Positions 42,824 through 52,300 of a stretch of 64,000 nucleotides of DNA are shown piece by piece (the stretch's first letter is position 1; every line of letters begins with the position of its first letter). Below the pieces are notes generated by a model. That model did no database searches, was not told where the DNA came from, and worked only from the letters and a program-made list of their open reading frames with translations. Source of the stretch: Candidatus Lindowbacteria bacterium RIFCSPLOWO2_12_FULL_62_27 (GTDB lineage: Bacteria; Lindowbacteria; 2-12-FULL-62-27); the NCBI GenBank assembly GCA_001784175.1, contig MFPR01000020.1, positions 215,248 to 279,247 of the forward strand. The letters are read 5' to 3'. Position numbers and translations under genes: made by a program.

Positions 42824-43783
42824 ATGAAGGTTTTGGTGACCGGCGGCGCCGGTTTTATCGGCTCGCATCTCAGCGAGCGGCTTCTCTCCCAAGGCCACGA
42901 AGTGGTCGCGCTGGACAATCTGTCGACCGGCCGGATGGAGAACATCGAGCATCTGAAGCGCCAGCGCGGGTTCAAATTCGCGTTCGGGAGCGTGCTGGAC
43001 ACCGAGACGATCCGGCGATGGGTCCGGTGGGCCGACCAGATTTACCATCTGGCCGCCGCCGTCGGCGTCAAGTTCATCATCGACCATCCGCTCGATTCGA
43101 TCATGGTGAACGTGCGCGGCACCGAAAACGTCCTGGAGGCCGCGAACTTCGGCAAGAAGAAAACCTTCATCGCGTCGACGTCCGAAATTTACGGCAAGAG
43201 CCCCAAGTTTCCGTACCGCGAAGGGGACGACCGGACGCTGGGGTCGACGCACACGTCGCGGTGGAGCTATTCGGACACGAAGGCCCTGGACGAATTTCTG
43301 TCGTTCGCCTATTACCGGGAGAAGCGCCTGCCGGTCGTGGTCGGCCGGCTCTTCAACACGTGCGGCCCGCGCCAGACGGGCGATTACGGGATGGTGTTGC
43401 CGAGGTTTGTGAAGTCGGCGCTTTTGGGGCATCCGATCACGATCTACGGGGACGGCAAGCAGACGCGGTGTTTCACGTACGTGGACGACGCCGTGGAGGC
43501 GATGATGCGTCTCATGGCGAGTTCCAAGGCCGTGGGCGACATGTTCAACATCGGCCACCACGAGCGGGTCACGATCAATGACCTGGCGCGCCGGATCAAG
43601 GCGGTGACGCGGTCGAAATCGGAGATCTCTCACATTCCTTATGAGAAGGCCTACGAAAAAGGCTTTGAAGACATGCGTCACCGGGTGCCGGACCTGAGCA
43701 AGATCAAGAAATTCGTGGGCTGGGCGCCGAAAATCAAGCTGGACGAGATTATCCGGCGGGTGGTCGAGTACCATGAGCAGTAA
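42824..43783 (+). CDS. NAD-dependent nucleotide-sugar SDR (UDP-glucuronate decarboxylase/epimerase-like)
   Basis: 319 residues: KVLVTGGAGFIGSHLSERLLSQGHEVVALDNLSTG, STSEIYGKSP, WSYSDTKALDEFLSF (YxxxK present as YSDTK) and VGRLFNTCGPRQTGDYGMVLPRFV. The latter pattern is shared with UDP-xylose synthases and some epimerases. ATG 42824 follows the previous stop by one base; the 3' end overlaps the dehydrogenase gene by 11. Confidence 0.83.
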   Translation: MKVLVTGGAGFIGSHLSERLLSQGHEVVALDNLSTGRMENIEHLKRQRGFKFAFGSVLDTETIRRWVRWADQIYHLAAAVGVKFIIDHPLDSIMVNVRGTENVLEAANFGKKKTFIASTSEIYGKSPKFPYREGDDRTLGSTHTSRWSYSDTKALDEFLSFAYYREKRLPVVVGRLFNTCGPRQTGDYGMVLPRFVKSALLGHPITIYGDGKQTRCFTYVDDAVEAMMRLMASSKAVGDMFNIGHHERVTINDLARRIKAVTRSKSEISHIPYEKAYEKGFEDMRHRVPDLSKIKKFVGWAPKIKLDEIIRRVVEYHEQ

Positions 43784-45134
43784 AAAAAAGGCAGGGGTCA
43801 AGGGCGGGAAACCACTGCAGCCCCTGGCGGAGCAGATCAAGAAAAAAATATACAGGAAGCAGATCGAGGCCGGGATCATCGGGCTCGGCTATGTGGGCCT
43901 GCCGCTGGCGGTGGCGTTTGCGCGCGCGGGCGTGCGCGTGACGGGATTTGACGTCGACCGCGGCAAGGTATCGCAGATCCGCGAGGGCCAGTCGTACATC
44001 GGCGACGTTCCGTCGGAGCAGGTGCGGGACATGGTGCGGAGAAAGCGCCTGACCGCGACCACCGATTTCAACGAGCTTCGCCGGATGGACACCATCAACA
44101 TTTGCGTTCCGACCCCGCTGCGCAAGAGCAAGGACCCGGACATTTCCTACGTGGTGAGCGCCGTGCGCGAGGTGGAGGCGCGGTCGCGTCCAGGCCAGAT
44201 CGTGATCCTCGAGAGCACGACGTATCCAGGCACGACGACGGAGATTCTGCAGCCCGCGCTGGAGCGGCGCGGCCGGAAAATCGGCGTCGACGCCTTCGTC
44301 GCCTTCTCGCCCGAACGGGTCGACCCGGCCAACAAAAAATACACGATTGAAAACACGCCCAAGGTTGTCGGCGGCGTAACGCCGGTCTGCACGGATCTTG
44401 CGACGTCCTTTTACCGTCTGGCGATCGAGGACGTCATCCCGGTGAGTTCGCCGACCGTCGCCGAGATGGTGAAGCTCCTGGAGAACACGTACCGCGCCAT
44501 CAACATTGGCCTCGCGAACGAGATTGCGCAGCTCTGTCACCGGCTGAAGATCGACGTGTGGGAAGTGATCGACGCCGCCGGCACGAAACCGTTCGGCTTT
44601 GCCGCCTTTTATCCCGGTCCCGGCCTGGGCGGCCATTGCATCCCGATCGACCCGCTGTACCTGGCCTGGCGTGTGAAGCTGTTCAACGTGACCGCCAAGT
44701 TCATCGAGCTGGCGACGGAGGTCAACAGCGGGATGCCCGGGTTTGTGATCGAGCGCATCGTGGAGCTGCTGAACCGCCGGAAGAAAGCGGTGAGCGGTTC
44801 GCGGATTCTGATTCTGGGCGTCACCTACAAACGGGACGTGGCCGACGTGCGCGAATCGCCGTCGGTGGAGATCATCGAGAAGCTTCTGGAGCTGGGCGCC
44901 GAGGTTACGGTCAGCGACCCGTTTTTAACGAGCCTGTGGGCCGGCCACCGGGAGATCTTCACGCAGCCGGTGACGCCGGACCTACTGCGCCGGCAGGATG
45001 TGGCCCTGGTCCTGACCGACCATACGAGTTTCGATTACGGACTGATCGCGTCCCAGGCGCCGCTGGTGTTCGACACCCGAAATGCGATTCGCCGCGCGCT
45101 GGGCCGGATTCCTCAGAACGTGGTCCGCCTCTAA
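43773..45134 (+). CDS. UDP-sugar 6-dehydrogenase (UDP-HexNAc/UDP-Glc dehydrogenase family)
   Basis: NAD-dependent four-electron oxidation of a UDP-hexose to the uronic acid. AGIIGLGYVGLPLAVAFARAGVRVTGFDVD is the NAD-binding motif, ESTTYPGTT and the catalytic Cys in PGPGLGGHCIPIDP follow, and VTYKRDVADVRESP marks the C-terminal UDP-binding domain. The GLGGHCIPIDP form is typical of the HexNAc-type (WbpA/WbpO) branch. 453 residues with a basic N-terminal extension. With the epimerases it should supply UDP-uronic acids. Confidence 0.9.
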   Translation: MSSKKKAGVKGGKPLQPLAEQIKKKIYRKQIEAGIIGLGYVGLPLAVAFARAGVRVTGFDVDRGKVSQIREGQSYIGDVPSEQVRDMVRRKRLTATTDFNELRRMDTINICVPTPLRKSKDPDISYVVSAVREVEARSRPGQIVILESTTYPGTTTEILQPALERRGRKIGVDAFVAFSPERVDPANKKYTIENTPKVVGGVTPVCTDLATSFYRLAIEDVIPVSSPTVAEMVKLLENTYRAINIGLANEIAQLCHRLKIDVWEVIDAAGTKPFGFAAFYPGPGLGGHCIPIDPLYLAWRVKLFNVTAKFIELATEVNSGMPGFVIERIVELLNRRKKAVSGSRILILGVTYKRDVADVRESPSVEIIEKLLELGAEVTVSDPFLTSLWAGHREIFTQPVTPDLLRRQDVALVLTDHTSFDYGLIASQAPLVFDTRNAIRRALGRIPQNVVRL

Positions 45135-45141
45135 TCCAGTT

Positions 45142-46260
45142 TTGAAGCCCCCCACGCCATTTTTCCAGTATCTGTCCATCGCGCTTCTGGCGTTTGTGGT
45201 GTCGTCCCTTCTGATCCCGCTGATGATCCGGCTGGCGCTCCGCTTCGGGGTGGTGGACAAGCCGAACCAGCGCAAGGTCCACACGGCGCCGAAGCCGCTC
45301 CTGGGCGGGCTGGCGATTTTCATCGGCTACAGCGCGTGTTTCGCCCTCATCCTCGGGATGTACGTTGCGCCGGACCACCCCGTGCGCGGCACGTTTGTGG
45401 CGCTGTATCTGTCGTCGATGTTTCTTCTCCTGGTAGGCCTGATCGACGACATTCGGGGTCTGGCGGCGACGACGAAGCTGGTGTGCCAGATCTGCGCCGC
45501 GTCGGTCATGATTTACATGGGCGTGCGTATCCGGTTCTGGCTGGAGGCCGACTGGATGCAGTATCTGGTGACGCTGGTTTGGTTTGTCGTGATCACCAAC
45601 GCGTTCAACCTGCTGGACAACATGGACGGCCTGTCGGGCGGCGTGGCGAGCCTGACGGCCTTTCTGTATTTTCTTCTGACCGTCTTCATCGGCGAAAGGG
45701 AATACGGGTATCTGCTTCTGGCGCTGACGTTTTCGATCATCGGTTTTCTGAAATACAATTTTTATCCGTCAAAGCTTTTCATGGGCGACACCGGCAGCCT
45801 CTTCATCGGATTCAACCTCGCCGCCTTTTCCGCCATGGTGACCTATCTCGGCTACGGCCCGGCGTCGCACATGCCGACCGTGACCCCGCTCGTGATTTTC
45901 GCGGTGCCGCTGTACGACACGGCGTCGGTGATCTGGATCCGGATCAAGGAGGGCCGCAGCATTTTTCAGGCCGACAAATATCACTTTTCCCACCGGCTCG
46001 TCGCGCTCGGCATGACGCACCGCCAAGCAGTCGCCGTCATCCTGCTCCTGACGTTCGCCGTCGGTCTCATGGCGGTGCTCCTGCCGAAACTGTCCGGCGC
46101 GCAAGGGATGCTCGTGCTGTCGCACACCGTCTGCATTTTCGCCGTCATCGCGCTCCTGGAACGCAGCAGCAGCAACAAGATGCGGGCGCTGGGGATCAAC
46201 GGCGCGGGCGCGGCCGGCAAGGAAGACAAGGGAGATGTGGAAAACCGCCGTCCGCAGTAA
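45142..46260 (+). CDS. Undecaprenyl-phosphate sugar-1-phosphate transferase (WecA/MraY family)
   Basis: Starts lipid-linked polysaccharide synthesis by transferring a HexNAc-1-P to undecaprenyl phosphate. About ten transmembrane segments; GLIDDIRGL, NAFNLLDNMDGLSGG, FMGDTGSLFIGF and KYHFSHRLVALGM are the family's cytosolic catalytic motifs. TTG 45142 is the first start after the preceding stop; the ATG at 45082 lies deep in the upstream gene. The acidic, low-complexity C-terminus overlaps the next gene by 26 bases. Confidence 0.9.
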   Translation: MKPPTPFFQYLSIALLAFVVSSLLIPLMIRLALRFGVVDKPNQRKVHTAPKPLLGGLAIFIGYSACFALILGMYVAPDHPVRGTFVALYLSSMFLLLVGLIDDIRGLAATTKLVCQICAASVMIYMGVRIRFWLEADWMQYLVTLVWFVVITNAFNLLDNMDGLSGGVASLTAFLYFLLTVFIGEREYGYLLLALTFSIIGFLKYNFYPSKLFMGDTGSLFIGFNLAAFSAMVTYLGYGPASHMPTVTPLVIFAVPLYDTASVIWIRIKEGRSIFQADKYHFSHRLVALGMTHRQAVAVILLLTFAVGLMAVLLPKLSGAQGMLVLSHTVCIFAVIALLERSSSNKMRALGINGAGAAGKEDKGDVENRRPQ

Positions 46261-47251
46261 AGGGTTCTGGTTCGGCGTGGTCGTCTCCTGTGTCGGGCTG
46301 GCCGTGGCGCTGCACGGCGTGCGGCTGGACCGGCTGGGCGCGGAGCTGGCGTCGGCGCCGTGGGGTCCGGTCCTCGCGCTGGGGCTCGCGATGGTGCTCG
46401 CGACGGGGGTGCGGGCCTACCGGTGGAAAGTCAGCATCGAGAGTTTCGCGCCCGTCGCGTACAAGAATGTTTTCTCGGCGTTCATGGCGGGCATGTTCGG
46501 TCTGAACGTGATTCCCGCGCGAGTCGGGGAGTATCTGCGGGTATTCGTTCTGGGCAAGAATTCGTCCCTGAGCCAGAGCGCGATTCTGGCCACGGTGGTC
46601 CTGGAGCGCGTGGTGGACGGCCTGACGATCCTGACCGTTTTCTCCGCCGCGCTGATCCTTCATCCCGCGCCGGAGTCGCGGTCGGTCCTGGCGAATGTGC
46701 GGACGGAGTTTCTGTGGATCGTCCCCCTGATTTTTCTCGGATGTCTGTGGTTTCTGTATGCCGTGTCGAAAAATCCAGCCCGGCCGGTCGAGGTCATCCG
46801 GCGGATCTGCCGTCCGTTCGGCGCGGCCGGCGCGAAACTTCCGGGAATCGTGGAGCGGTTTTCCGGCGGGCTTGTGATTTTCGCCGATCCCGCGCGTCTG
46901 GCGCGGTACTTGGCGTGGTCGTTCATCGCATGGATGTCGATCGCGTTCTGGTATTATCTGAATTTTCTCGCGATGGGCATCTCCCTGGGAATGGCCGAAG
47001 CCGTGGTGCTGATGTCGGTGGTGGTGGTCGGCGTGATGATCCCGGCCGCGCCGGGATTCGTGGGCACCTACCATGCGTTCTGCAAGGGATGCCTCGTGGC
47101 GTTCGGCGTGGACGAGACCGTGGCGCTGACCTTTGCGGTGATCACCCACCTCGTGCCCTACGTGTTGCACACGTTCATTGGTTTCGTGTGCGTGCTGCGT
47201 GAAAATGTGCATTGGGCGGATCTGGCCGCGCGGTCCCCGCAGGCCCAATGA
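46235..47251 (+). CDS. UPF0104/AglD-like flippase-domain membrane protein
   Basis: 338 residues with about eight transmembrane segments. FMAGMFGLNVIPARVGEYLRVFVLGKNSSLSQSAILATVVLERVVDGLTI is the signature of the lysylphosphatidylglycerol synthase/AglD transmembrane domain (UPF0104), and IPAAPGFVGTYHAFCKG is its C-terminal signature. Members include MprF's flippase part and glycolipid-related proteins. Here it probably handles a lipid-linked sugar intermediate. No catalytic MprF domain is present. Confidence 0.85.
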   Translation: MWKTAVRSKGFWFGVVVSCVGLAVALHGVRLDRLGAELASAPWGPVLALGLAMVLATGVRAYRWKVSIESFAPVAYKNVFSAFMAGMFGLNVIPARVGEYLRVFVLGKNSSLSQSAILATVVLERVVDGLTILTVFSAALILHPAPESRSVLANVRTEFLWIVPLIFLGCLWFLYAVSKNPARPVEVIRRICRPFGAAGAKLPGIVERFSGGLVIFADPARLARYLAWSFIAWMSIAFWYYLNFLAMGISLGMAEAVVLMSVVVVGVMIPAAPGFVGTYHAFCKGCLVAFGVDETVALTFAVITHLVPYVLHTFIGFVCVLRENVHWADLAARSPQAQ

Positions 47252-48000
47252 AGATTCTGATTCTTGCGGCCGGCTATTCGACGCGCCTGTATCCGCTGAC
47301 GCTGGATATTCCCAAACCCCTTCTGGAGATCGGCGACCGGAAGATGCTGGATCATTTGCTGGACCGCCTCCGGCCGCTGCCTCATTCCGAAATCGTCCTG
47401 GTGTCGAACCACCGTTTTGTCGACCAGTTTCAAGTCTGGTCCCGGACCGCCGGCCTGCCCATCACGGTCCTGGACGACGGCAGCCGCAGCGAGCAGGACC
47501 GGCTCGGCGCCGTGGGCGACATGGCGTTTGCGGTGCGGGAGCGGTCGATTGGGGAGCCGATGCTGGTGGTGGCCGGGGACAACCTGTTCGATTTCCCGCT
47601 GGAGCCCTTTGTTGCGGAATTTGAAAAAAAGTCCGCGCCGCTGGTCGGTTTGTACGAGTATCCCCGGTGGCAACATTTGTCGAAATATGGCATTGTGACG
47701 CTGGACGAAGCGGGCAGATTTTCTGAATTCGTCGAGAAGCCGAAGGAGCCGCGGTCGAATCTGGTGTCGATGTGTCTCTATGTATTTCCGGCGGACACCC
47801 TGCCGTTCTTGGCCCGGTATCTGTCCGGTTCGGACCCGAAGGACGCCCCGGGGCACTACATCCGGTGGCTGATGGGCCAGTGCGGCGTGCACGGCCACCG
47901 GTTCCGGGGCGTGTGGCTGGACATTGGCGATCTGGATTCATTGGAAGAAGCCAGAAAAATTTTCGGAAAGAAGGAGTCGATTCATGGGAAAAACGTATGA
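47248..48000 (+). CDS. Sugar-1-phosphate nucleotidyltransferase
   Basis: 250 residues: [39 protein letters not shown] is the NTP-binding GxGxRL-type motif with the catalytic Lys. [15 protein letters not shown] holds the metal-binding Asp, and [20 protein letters not shown] and [11 protein letters not shown] are conserved. Compatible with glucose-1-P thymidylyl/uridylyl or mannose-1-P guanylyltransferase; the lack of a C-terminal extension prevents a finer call. It overlaps the flippase-domain gene (ATGA) and ahcY by 17 bases. Confidence 0.87.
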   Translation: MKILILAAGYSTRLYPLTLDIPKPLLEIGDRKMLDHLLDRLRPLPHSEIVLVSNHRFVDQFQVWSRTAGLPITVLDDGSRSEQDRLGAVGDMAFAVRERSIGEPMLVVAGDNLFDFPLEPFVAEFEKKSAPLVGLYEYPRWQHLSKYGIVTLDEAGRFSEFVEKPKEPRSNLVSMCLYVFPADTLPFLARYLSGSDPKDAPGHYIRWLMGQCGVHGHRFRGVWLDIGDLDSLEEARKIFGKKESIHGKNV

Positions 48001-49240
48001 CGTGAAAAATCTGTCGCTGGTGAAAGCCGGCGTGAAGCGCATCGAGTGGGCGCGCCGTGCGATGCCGGTGGTGCGCAGCATTGAGGATCGGTTCCGGCGG
48101 GAGCGCCCACTCAAGGGCGTGCGGATCGGCGCGTGCCTGCACGTGACGACCGAGACGGCGAACCTGATGCGCGCGCTGGCCGCCGGCGGCGCAGATGTGC
48201 GGCTGTGCGCGTCGAATCCGCTGTCGACCCAGGACGACGTGGCGGCGGCGCTGGTGAAGGAATTCGGCGTTCCGGTTTTCGCCATTCGCGGCGAGGATCG
48301 CAAGACGTATTATTCGCACCTTCGGTCGGCCCTCGGGCACAATCCGCAGATCACGATGGACGACGGCGCCGATCTCGTCTCGGAACTGCACCGTCGCGAT
48401 GATGGCCGGGTGATTTTGGGCGGGACCGAGGAGACGACCACCGGCGTGATCCGGCTTCGGAGCATGGCCCAGAAGGGGGTTCTCAAGTTTCCCGTCATTT
48501 CCGTCAACGACGCCGACACGAAACATCTGTTCGACAACCGCTACGGCACAGGCCAGAGCACGCTCGACGGGATCATCCGGTCGACCAACACGCTGATCGC
48601 CGGCCAGACCATCGTGATCTGCGGCTACGGCTGGTGCGGCCGGGGCGTGGCGGAGCGCGCGCGGGGAATGGGCGCGCACGTGATGGTGGTCGAGGTCGAC
48701 GCGGTCCGCGCGCTGCAGGCGGTGATGGACGGTTTCCGCGTGGCGCCGATCGGGAAGGCGGCGCTGGTGGGCGACGTGTTCATCACGGTGACCGGCGACA
48801 TCAACGTGATCCGCCGGGAGCATTTTCTAAAAATGAAGGACGGCGTCATCCTGGCCAATTCCGGCCACTTCAACGTCGAGATCGACATCCCGGGGCTCGA
48901 AAAGCTTTCCAGGTCCACCCAGACCCTGCGGGACAACGTCGTCGAATATGTGCTGCGAAACGGCAAGCGGGTCGTGTTGCTCGGCGAGGGCCGCCTGGTC
49001 AATCTCGCGGCGGCCGAGGGCCATCCGGCCATGGTGATGGACATGAGCTTCGCCAACCAGGCGCTGTCGGCCGAGTACCTGACGCAACACGGCCGCCGTC
49101 TGAAGCGGCAGGTGTATCCGGTGCCGAAGGAGATTGACGAGGCGATCGCGCGCCTGAAGCTGAAGACGATGGGCGTCTCCATTGATCGGCTGACGCCGGA
49201 GCAGAAGACCTACCTGGCCTCCTGGGAAATGGGCACCTGA
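47984..49240 (+). CDS. ahcY: Adenosylhomocysteinase
   Basis: Hydrolyses S-adenosylhomocysteine to adenosine and homocysteine. [40 protein letters not shown], the NAD motif [33 protein letters not shown] and [11 protein letters not shown] are canonical. 418 residues, the short form without the ~40-residue insertion of many Gram-negatives. It overlaps the nucleotidyltransferase, so it shares that operon, an unusual place for it. Confidence 0.96.
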   Translation: MGKTYDVKNLSLVKAGVKRIEWARRAMPVVRSIEDRFRRERPLKGVRIGACLHVTTETANLMRALAAGGADVRLCASNPLSTQDDVAAALVKEFGVPVFAIRGEDRKTYYSHLRSALGHNPQITMDDGADLVSELHRRDDGRVILGGTEETTTGVIRLRSMAQKGVLKFPVISVNDADTKHLFDNRYGTGQSTLDGIIRSTNTLIAGQTIVICGYGWCGRGVAERARGMGAHVMVVEVDAVRALQAVMDGFRVAPIGKAALVGDVFITVTGDINVIRREHFLKMKDGVILANSGHFNVEIDIPGLEKLSRSTQTLRDNVVEYVLRNGKRVVLLGEGRLVNLAAAEGHPAMVMDMSFANQALSAEYLTQHGRRLKRQVYPVPKEIDEAIARLKLKTMGVSIDRLTPEQKTYLASWEMGT

Positions 49241-49245
49241 TCCGT

Positions 49246-50877
49246 TTGGCGCGTTTGCCCGTCCGGATGAAACGCTCCAACTCAAAGATCACGCGGCCGG
49301 CTGGAGCGGCGGCGCCGCCGCCGGCCGCGCCAACACTCGCGTTGCCCGTGTCGGGCCGCCGTCTCGTCGACGTGCGGGCGGGGGATGTCGCGTCGATGCG
49401 GGAGATGACCCAGACGCAACTGTTGGGTCTGATCCTGCGGCTGGTGCAGATGACGTTCCGGTTCGACACGTGCGCGGCCTTTTCGTACGACGACAAAACC
49501 CACCGGCTGGTGCTTTCGGAAAGTATCGGCCTGCCGACCGCGGGCGGGTCGGATCCGATCTCGCTGGAGGACGACCCCGTGATTCAGCAGGTGGTTCTCG
49601 AGTCGAAGGCGATCGTGGTGAACACGCCGCTGTCGGAGTGCGAGCCGACGCTTCTTCGGGCGTTCATGGCCGTCCCGATCGTGCTGAACAACAGCGTGGT
49701 CGGCACGCTCAACATGAGCCATGTCTCGGAGCGCCCCTATCAGGACGAGGACATGCAGCGTCTGAGCGCGATCGCGTCCCAGGCGGCCTTTCTCGTCCAG
49801 TCAGCGCGGACGATGGCGGAGATCGAGCTGGAGACGCGTGAGATTCTCGAAACGGTTCCGCTGCCGATCGTCAAAGTGGATTTTGCGGCGTCGCGGTGCG
49901 TGGTGAATCCGGCCGCCAAGGTTTTCTTTGATCTTCCGGTCGAGAAGGTGGAGATGAAGGTCTTTTACCATCAGGCCGGTATTTTTCTCGACCGGGATCT
50001 TTCTCCGATTCTGGCCGAGGTTCAGAAGACGGGCAAGGATTTGGGCGGGATCGAGATCAAGGGACAGGGCGAGCGCGAGGCTATCTTGAACCTGACGGTG
50101 GCCGCGATTTTATCGCGGGAGAAGACGATCGGCGCCGTGCTGGTGTTTGAGGACCTCACCGAGATCCTGCATGCGCGGGAGACCGCCGAACGGAGCGAGC
50201 GTCTGGCCGCGCTGGGGCAGCTTGCGGCGGGCGTGGCGCACGAGGTGAAGAATCCGCTGACGTCGATCAAGGGGTTCACGCAACTGTTGAAGGGCAAGAA
50301 GAACGATCCCGCGTTTCTGGAAAAATACGTGTCTCTCGTTTCCGGCGAAATCGACCGGCTGGACCACATCGTCGAGCAGCTCCTGCAGCTTGCGCGGCCG
50401 AAAACGGCCAAGCTCAAAAAAGCGGACCTTCGGGAGTCGGCGCGCCGGGTCGCAGAACTCGTCGAGTCCCAGCTCGACAAGAAATCGGTCCGGCACGAGC
50501 AGACGTATCCGGACGTTCCGGCCGAGGTCCTGATCGACGCCTCGCAGATCGAGCAGGTGATCCTGAATCTTCTTCTGAACGCCGTCGAAGCCGCCCCGTT
50601 GCGCGGCGGGCTTATCCGGACGACCATTGAAGTTGGGCCCGACTCGGTGGTCCTGGCCGTTCAGGACAACGGCCGGGGCATCAAACCGGAATACATCGAG
50701 AAACTATTTCATCCCTTTTTCACCACGCGCCGCGGCGGTACCGGCCTGGGTCTGGCCGTGTCGCACCGGATCGTCACGGACCACGGCGGCAAGATTTTCG
50801 TGACGAGCGTGCCGGGCATGGGCGCGCGGTTTGCGATCGAGTTGCCGCGTCCGGGCGAGCAGGCCAACCCCCGATGA
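49246..50877 (+). CDS. Sensor histidine kinase with GAF and PAS domains (NtrB type)
   Basis: 543 residues, soluble. A GAF domain (~45-190; FDTCAAFSYDD...AFMAVPIVLNNSVVGTLNM) is followed by a PAS domain (~200-305; ILETVPLPIVKVDF). HisKA contains the phosphoacceptor His in GVAHEVKNPLTSIKGF, and HATPase has IEQVILNLLLNAVEAAP, VQDNGRGIKPE and GGTGLGLAV. There is no membrane segment, so the signal is cytosolic. It overlaps its response regulator by four bases. The start is TTG 49246 or ATG 49267. Confidence 0.92.
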   Translation: MARLPVRMKRSNSKITRPAGAAAPPPAAPTLALPVSGRRLVDVRAGDVASMREMTQTQLLGLILRLVQMTFRFDTCAAFSYDDKTHRLVLSESIGLPTAGGSDPISLEDDPVIQQVVLESKAIVVNTPLSECEPTLLRAFMAVPIVLNNSVVGTLNMSHVSERPYQDEDMQRLSAIASQAAFLVQSARTMAEIELETREILETVPLPIVKVDFAASRCVVNPAAKVFFDLPVEKVEMKVFYHQAGIFLDRDLSPILAEVQKTGKDLGGIEIKGQGEREAILNLTVAAILSREKTIGAVLVFEDLTEILHARETAERSERLAALGQLAAGVAHEVKNPLTSIKGFTQLLKGKKNDPAFLEKYVSLVSGEIDRLDHIVEQLLQLARPKTAKLKKADLRESARRVAELVESQLDKKSVRHEQTYPDVPAEVLIDASQIEQVILNLLLNAVEAAPLRGGLIRTTIEVGPDSVVLAVQDNGRGIKPEYIEKLFHPFFTTRRGGTGLGLAVSHRIVTDHGGKIFVTSVPGMGARFAIELPRPGEQANPR

Positions 50878-52292
50878 CCGCCAAACCGGCCGGGCGCGCG
50901 AGCATTCTGGTCATCGACGACGACATTTCCATCGGCGTATTTTTCGCCGAACTCTTCGCGGGCCAGTATGACGTCACGGTGGCGAATTCGGGGGAGGAGG
51001 GATTCCGGCGGTTTCAGGAAGCGGAGCCGCAGGTGGTCCTCCTGGACGTGCGCCTGCCGGACATTTCAGGGGTGGACGTTCTGGAGCGGATCAAAAAGAC
51101 GTCGCCGCCGCATCCGTCCGTCATCATGATCACCGCCAACCGGGACGTCGAGTCGGCCGTGCGCGCCATGAAGCTCGGCGCGTTCGACTATCTCCTCAAG
51201 CCGTTCGGCAGCAACGAGGAGCTGGCCGTGGTCGTCGAAAAGGCCGTGGATGACCGCCGGCTCCGGGTGGAGGTCCGGACGCTGCGGCACGAAGTCCAGC
51301 AGTTCTACAGTCCGGACAACCTCATCGGCAAAAGTCCCCTGATGAAATCCGTGCAGGATCGGATCGAGAAGGTTCTGGACAACGACATCACGGTTCTCAT
51401 TCGAGGAGACAGCGGCACCGGCAAGGAGATGGTGGCGCGAGCGATCCATTACGGGAGCCGCCGGGCCGACCGGCCCTTTGTCACGCTGAACTGCGCCGCC
51501 ATCCCGGAGAACCTCCTGGAAAACGAACTCTTCGGCCACGAAAAGGGCGCGTTCACCGGCGCGATCCAGTTCCGGAAGGGCAAGTTCGAAACCGCCGACA
51601 CCGGGACACTCTTTTTGGACGAGATCGGCGCCCTGGACTACAACCTGCAGGCGAAGCTTCTCAGGGCGCTGCAGGAACGCGAGGTCGAGCGCGTGGGCGG
51701 CACGCGTCCGATCACGGTCGACGTCCGGATCATCTCGGCCACGAGCCGTAATCTGGAGGAGGCTTTGCGGCAGGGGAAATTCCGGGACGACCTTTTCTAT
51801 CGCATCAACGTGATGACCATCACCATCCCGCCGTTGCGGGATCGCAGGGAGGACATACCGCTTCTGGCGAACCATTTCTTGAAAAAGCATGCGCCGCGGC
51901 TCGGCCGGGAAGCCCATGAATTTTCACAGGCCGCCATGCAGAAGCTTCTGGGCTATTCCTGGCCCGGCAACGTTCGGGAACTGGAGCACACGATCGAACG
52001 CGCCATCATTTACTCCGAAGGCGCGCTCGTGTTGCCGGATTTCATTGAGCTGACGGAGATCGCGGCGGCGTCCGGCGCCGCCGCAGCGGCGTCCGACGCC
52101 TGCGGCGCGCCGATGAGCAGTCTGGATGTTGCGGAGAAAACGGCGGTCCAGGATGCGTTGAACCGGACGGCCTGCAACATCTCGCGGGCGGCCGAGATTC
52201 TCGGCATCACGCGCAAAACGCTGCGCGCCAAAATGGTGAAATACGGGATCCAAAAAGGAACCGAGACCGGGTCCGCCGAGCCGTCCGCTTAG
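50874..52292 (+). CDS. Sigma-54-dependent response regulator (NtrC family)
   Basis: 472 residues in three domains. The receiver is ILVIDDDISIG...VVLLDVRLPDISG (phosphoacceptor Asp) with Lys in LLKPFG. The AAA+ domain has RGDSGTGKEMVARAIH, the sigma-54 contact loop GHEKGAFTGAIQ and TGTLFLDEIG. The C-terminal Fis-type HTH is CNISRAAEILGITRKTLRAKM. It activates sigma-54 promoters when phosphorylated by the upstream kinase. I found no -24/-12 element in the window by eye, so target genes are unknown. Confidence 0.94.
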   Translation: MTAKPAGRASILVIDDDISIGVFFAELFAGQYDVTVANSGEEGFRRFQEAEPQVVLLDVRLPDISGVDVLERIKKTSPPHPSVIMITANRDVESAVRAMKLGAFDYLLKPFGSNEELAVVVEKAVDDRRLRVEVRTLRHEVQQFYSPDNLIGKSPLMKSVQDRIEKVLDNDITVLIRGDSGTGKEMVARAIHYGSRRADRPFVTLNCAAIPENLLENELFGHEKGAFTGAIQFRKGKFETADTGTLFLDEIGALDYNLQAKLLRALQEREVERVGGTRPITVDVRIISATSRNLEEALRQGKFRDDLFYRINVMTITIPPLRDRREDIPLLANHFLKKHAPRLGREAHEFSQAAMQKLLGYSWPGNVRELEHTIERAIIYSEGALVLPDFIELTEIAAASGAAAAASDACGAPMSSLDVAEKTAVQDALNRTACNISRAAEILGITRKTLRAKMVKYGIQKGTETGSAEPSA

Positions 52293-52300
52293 AATTTGAC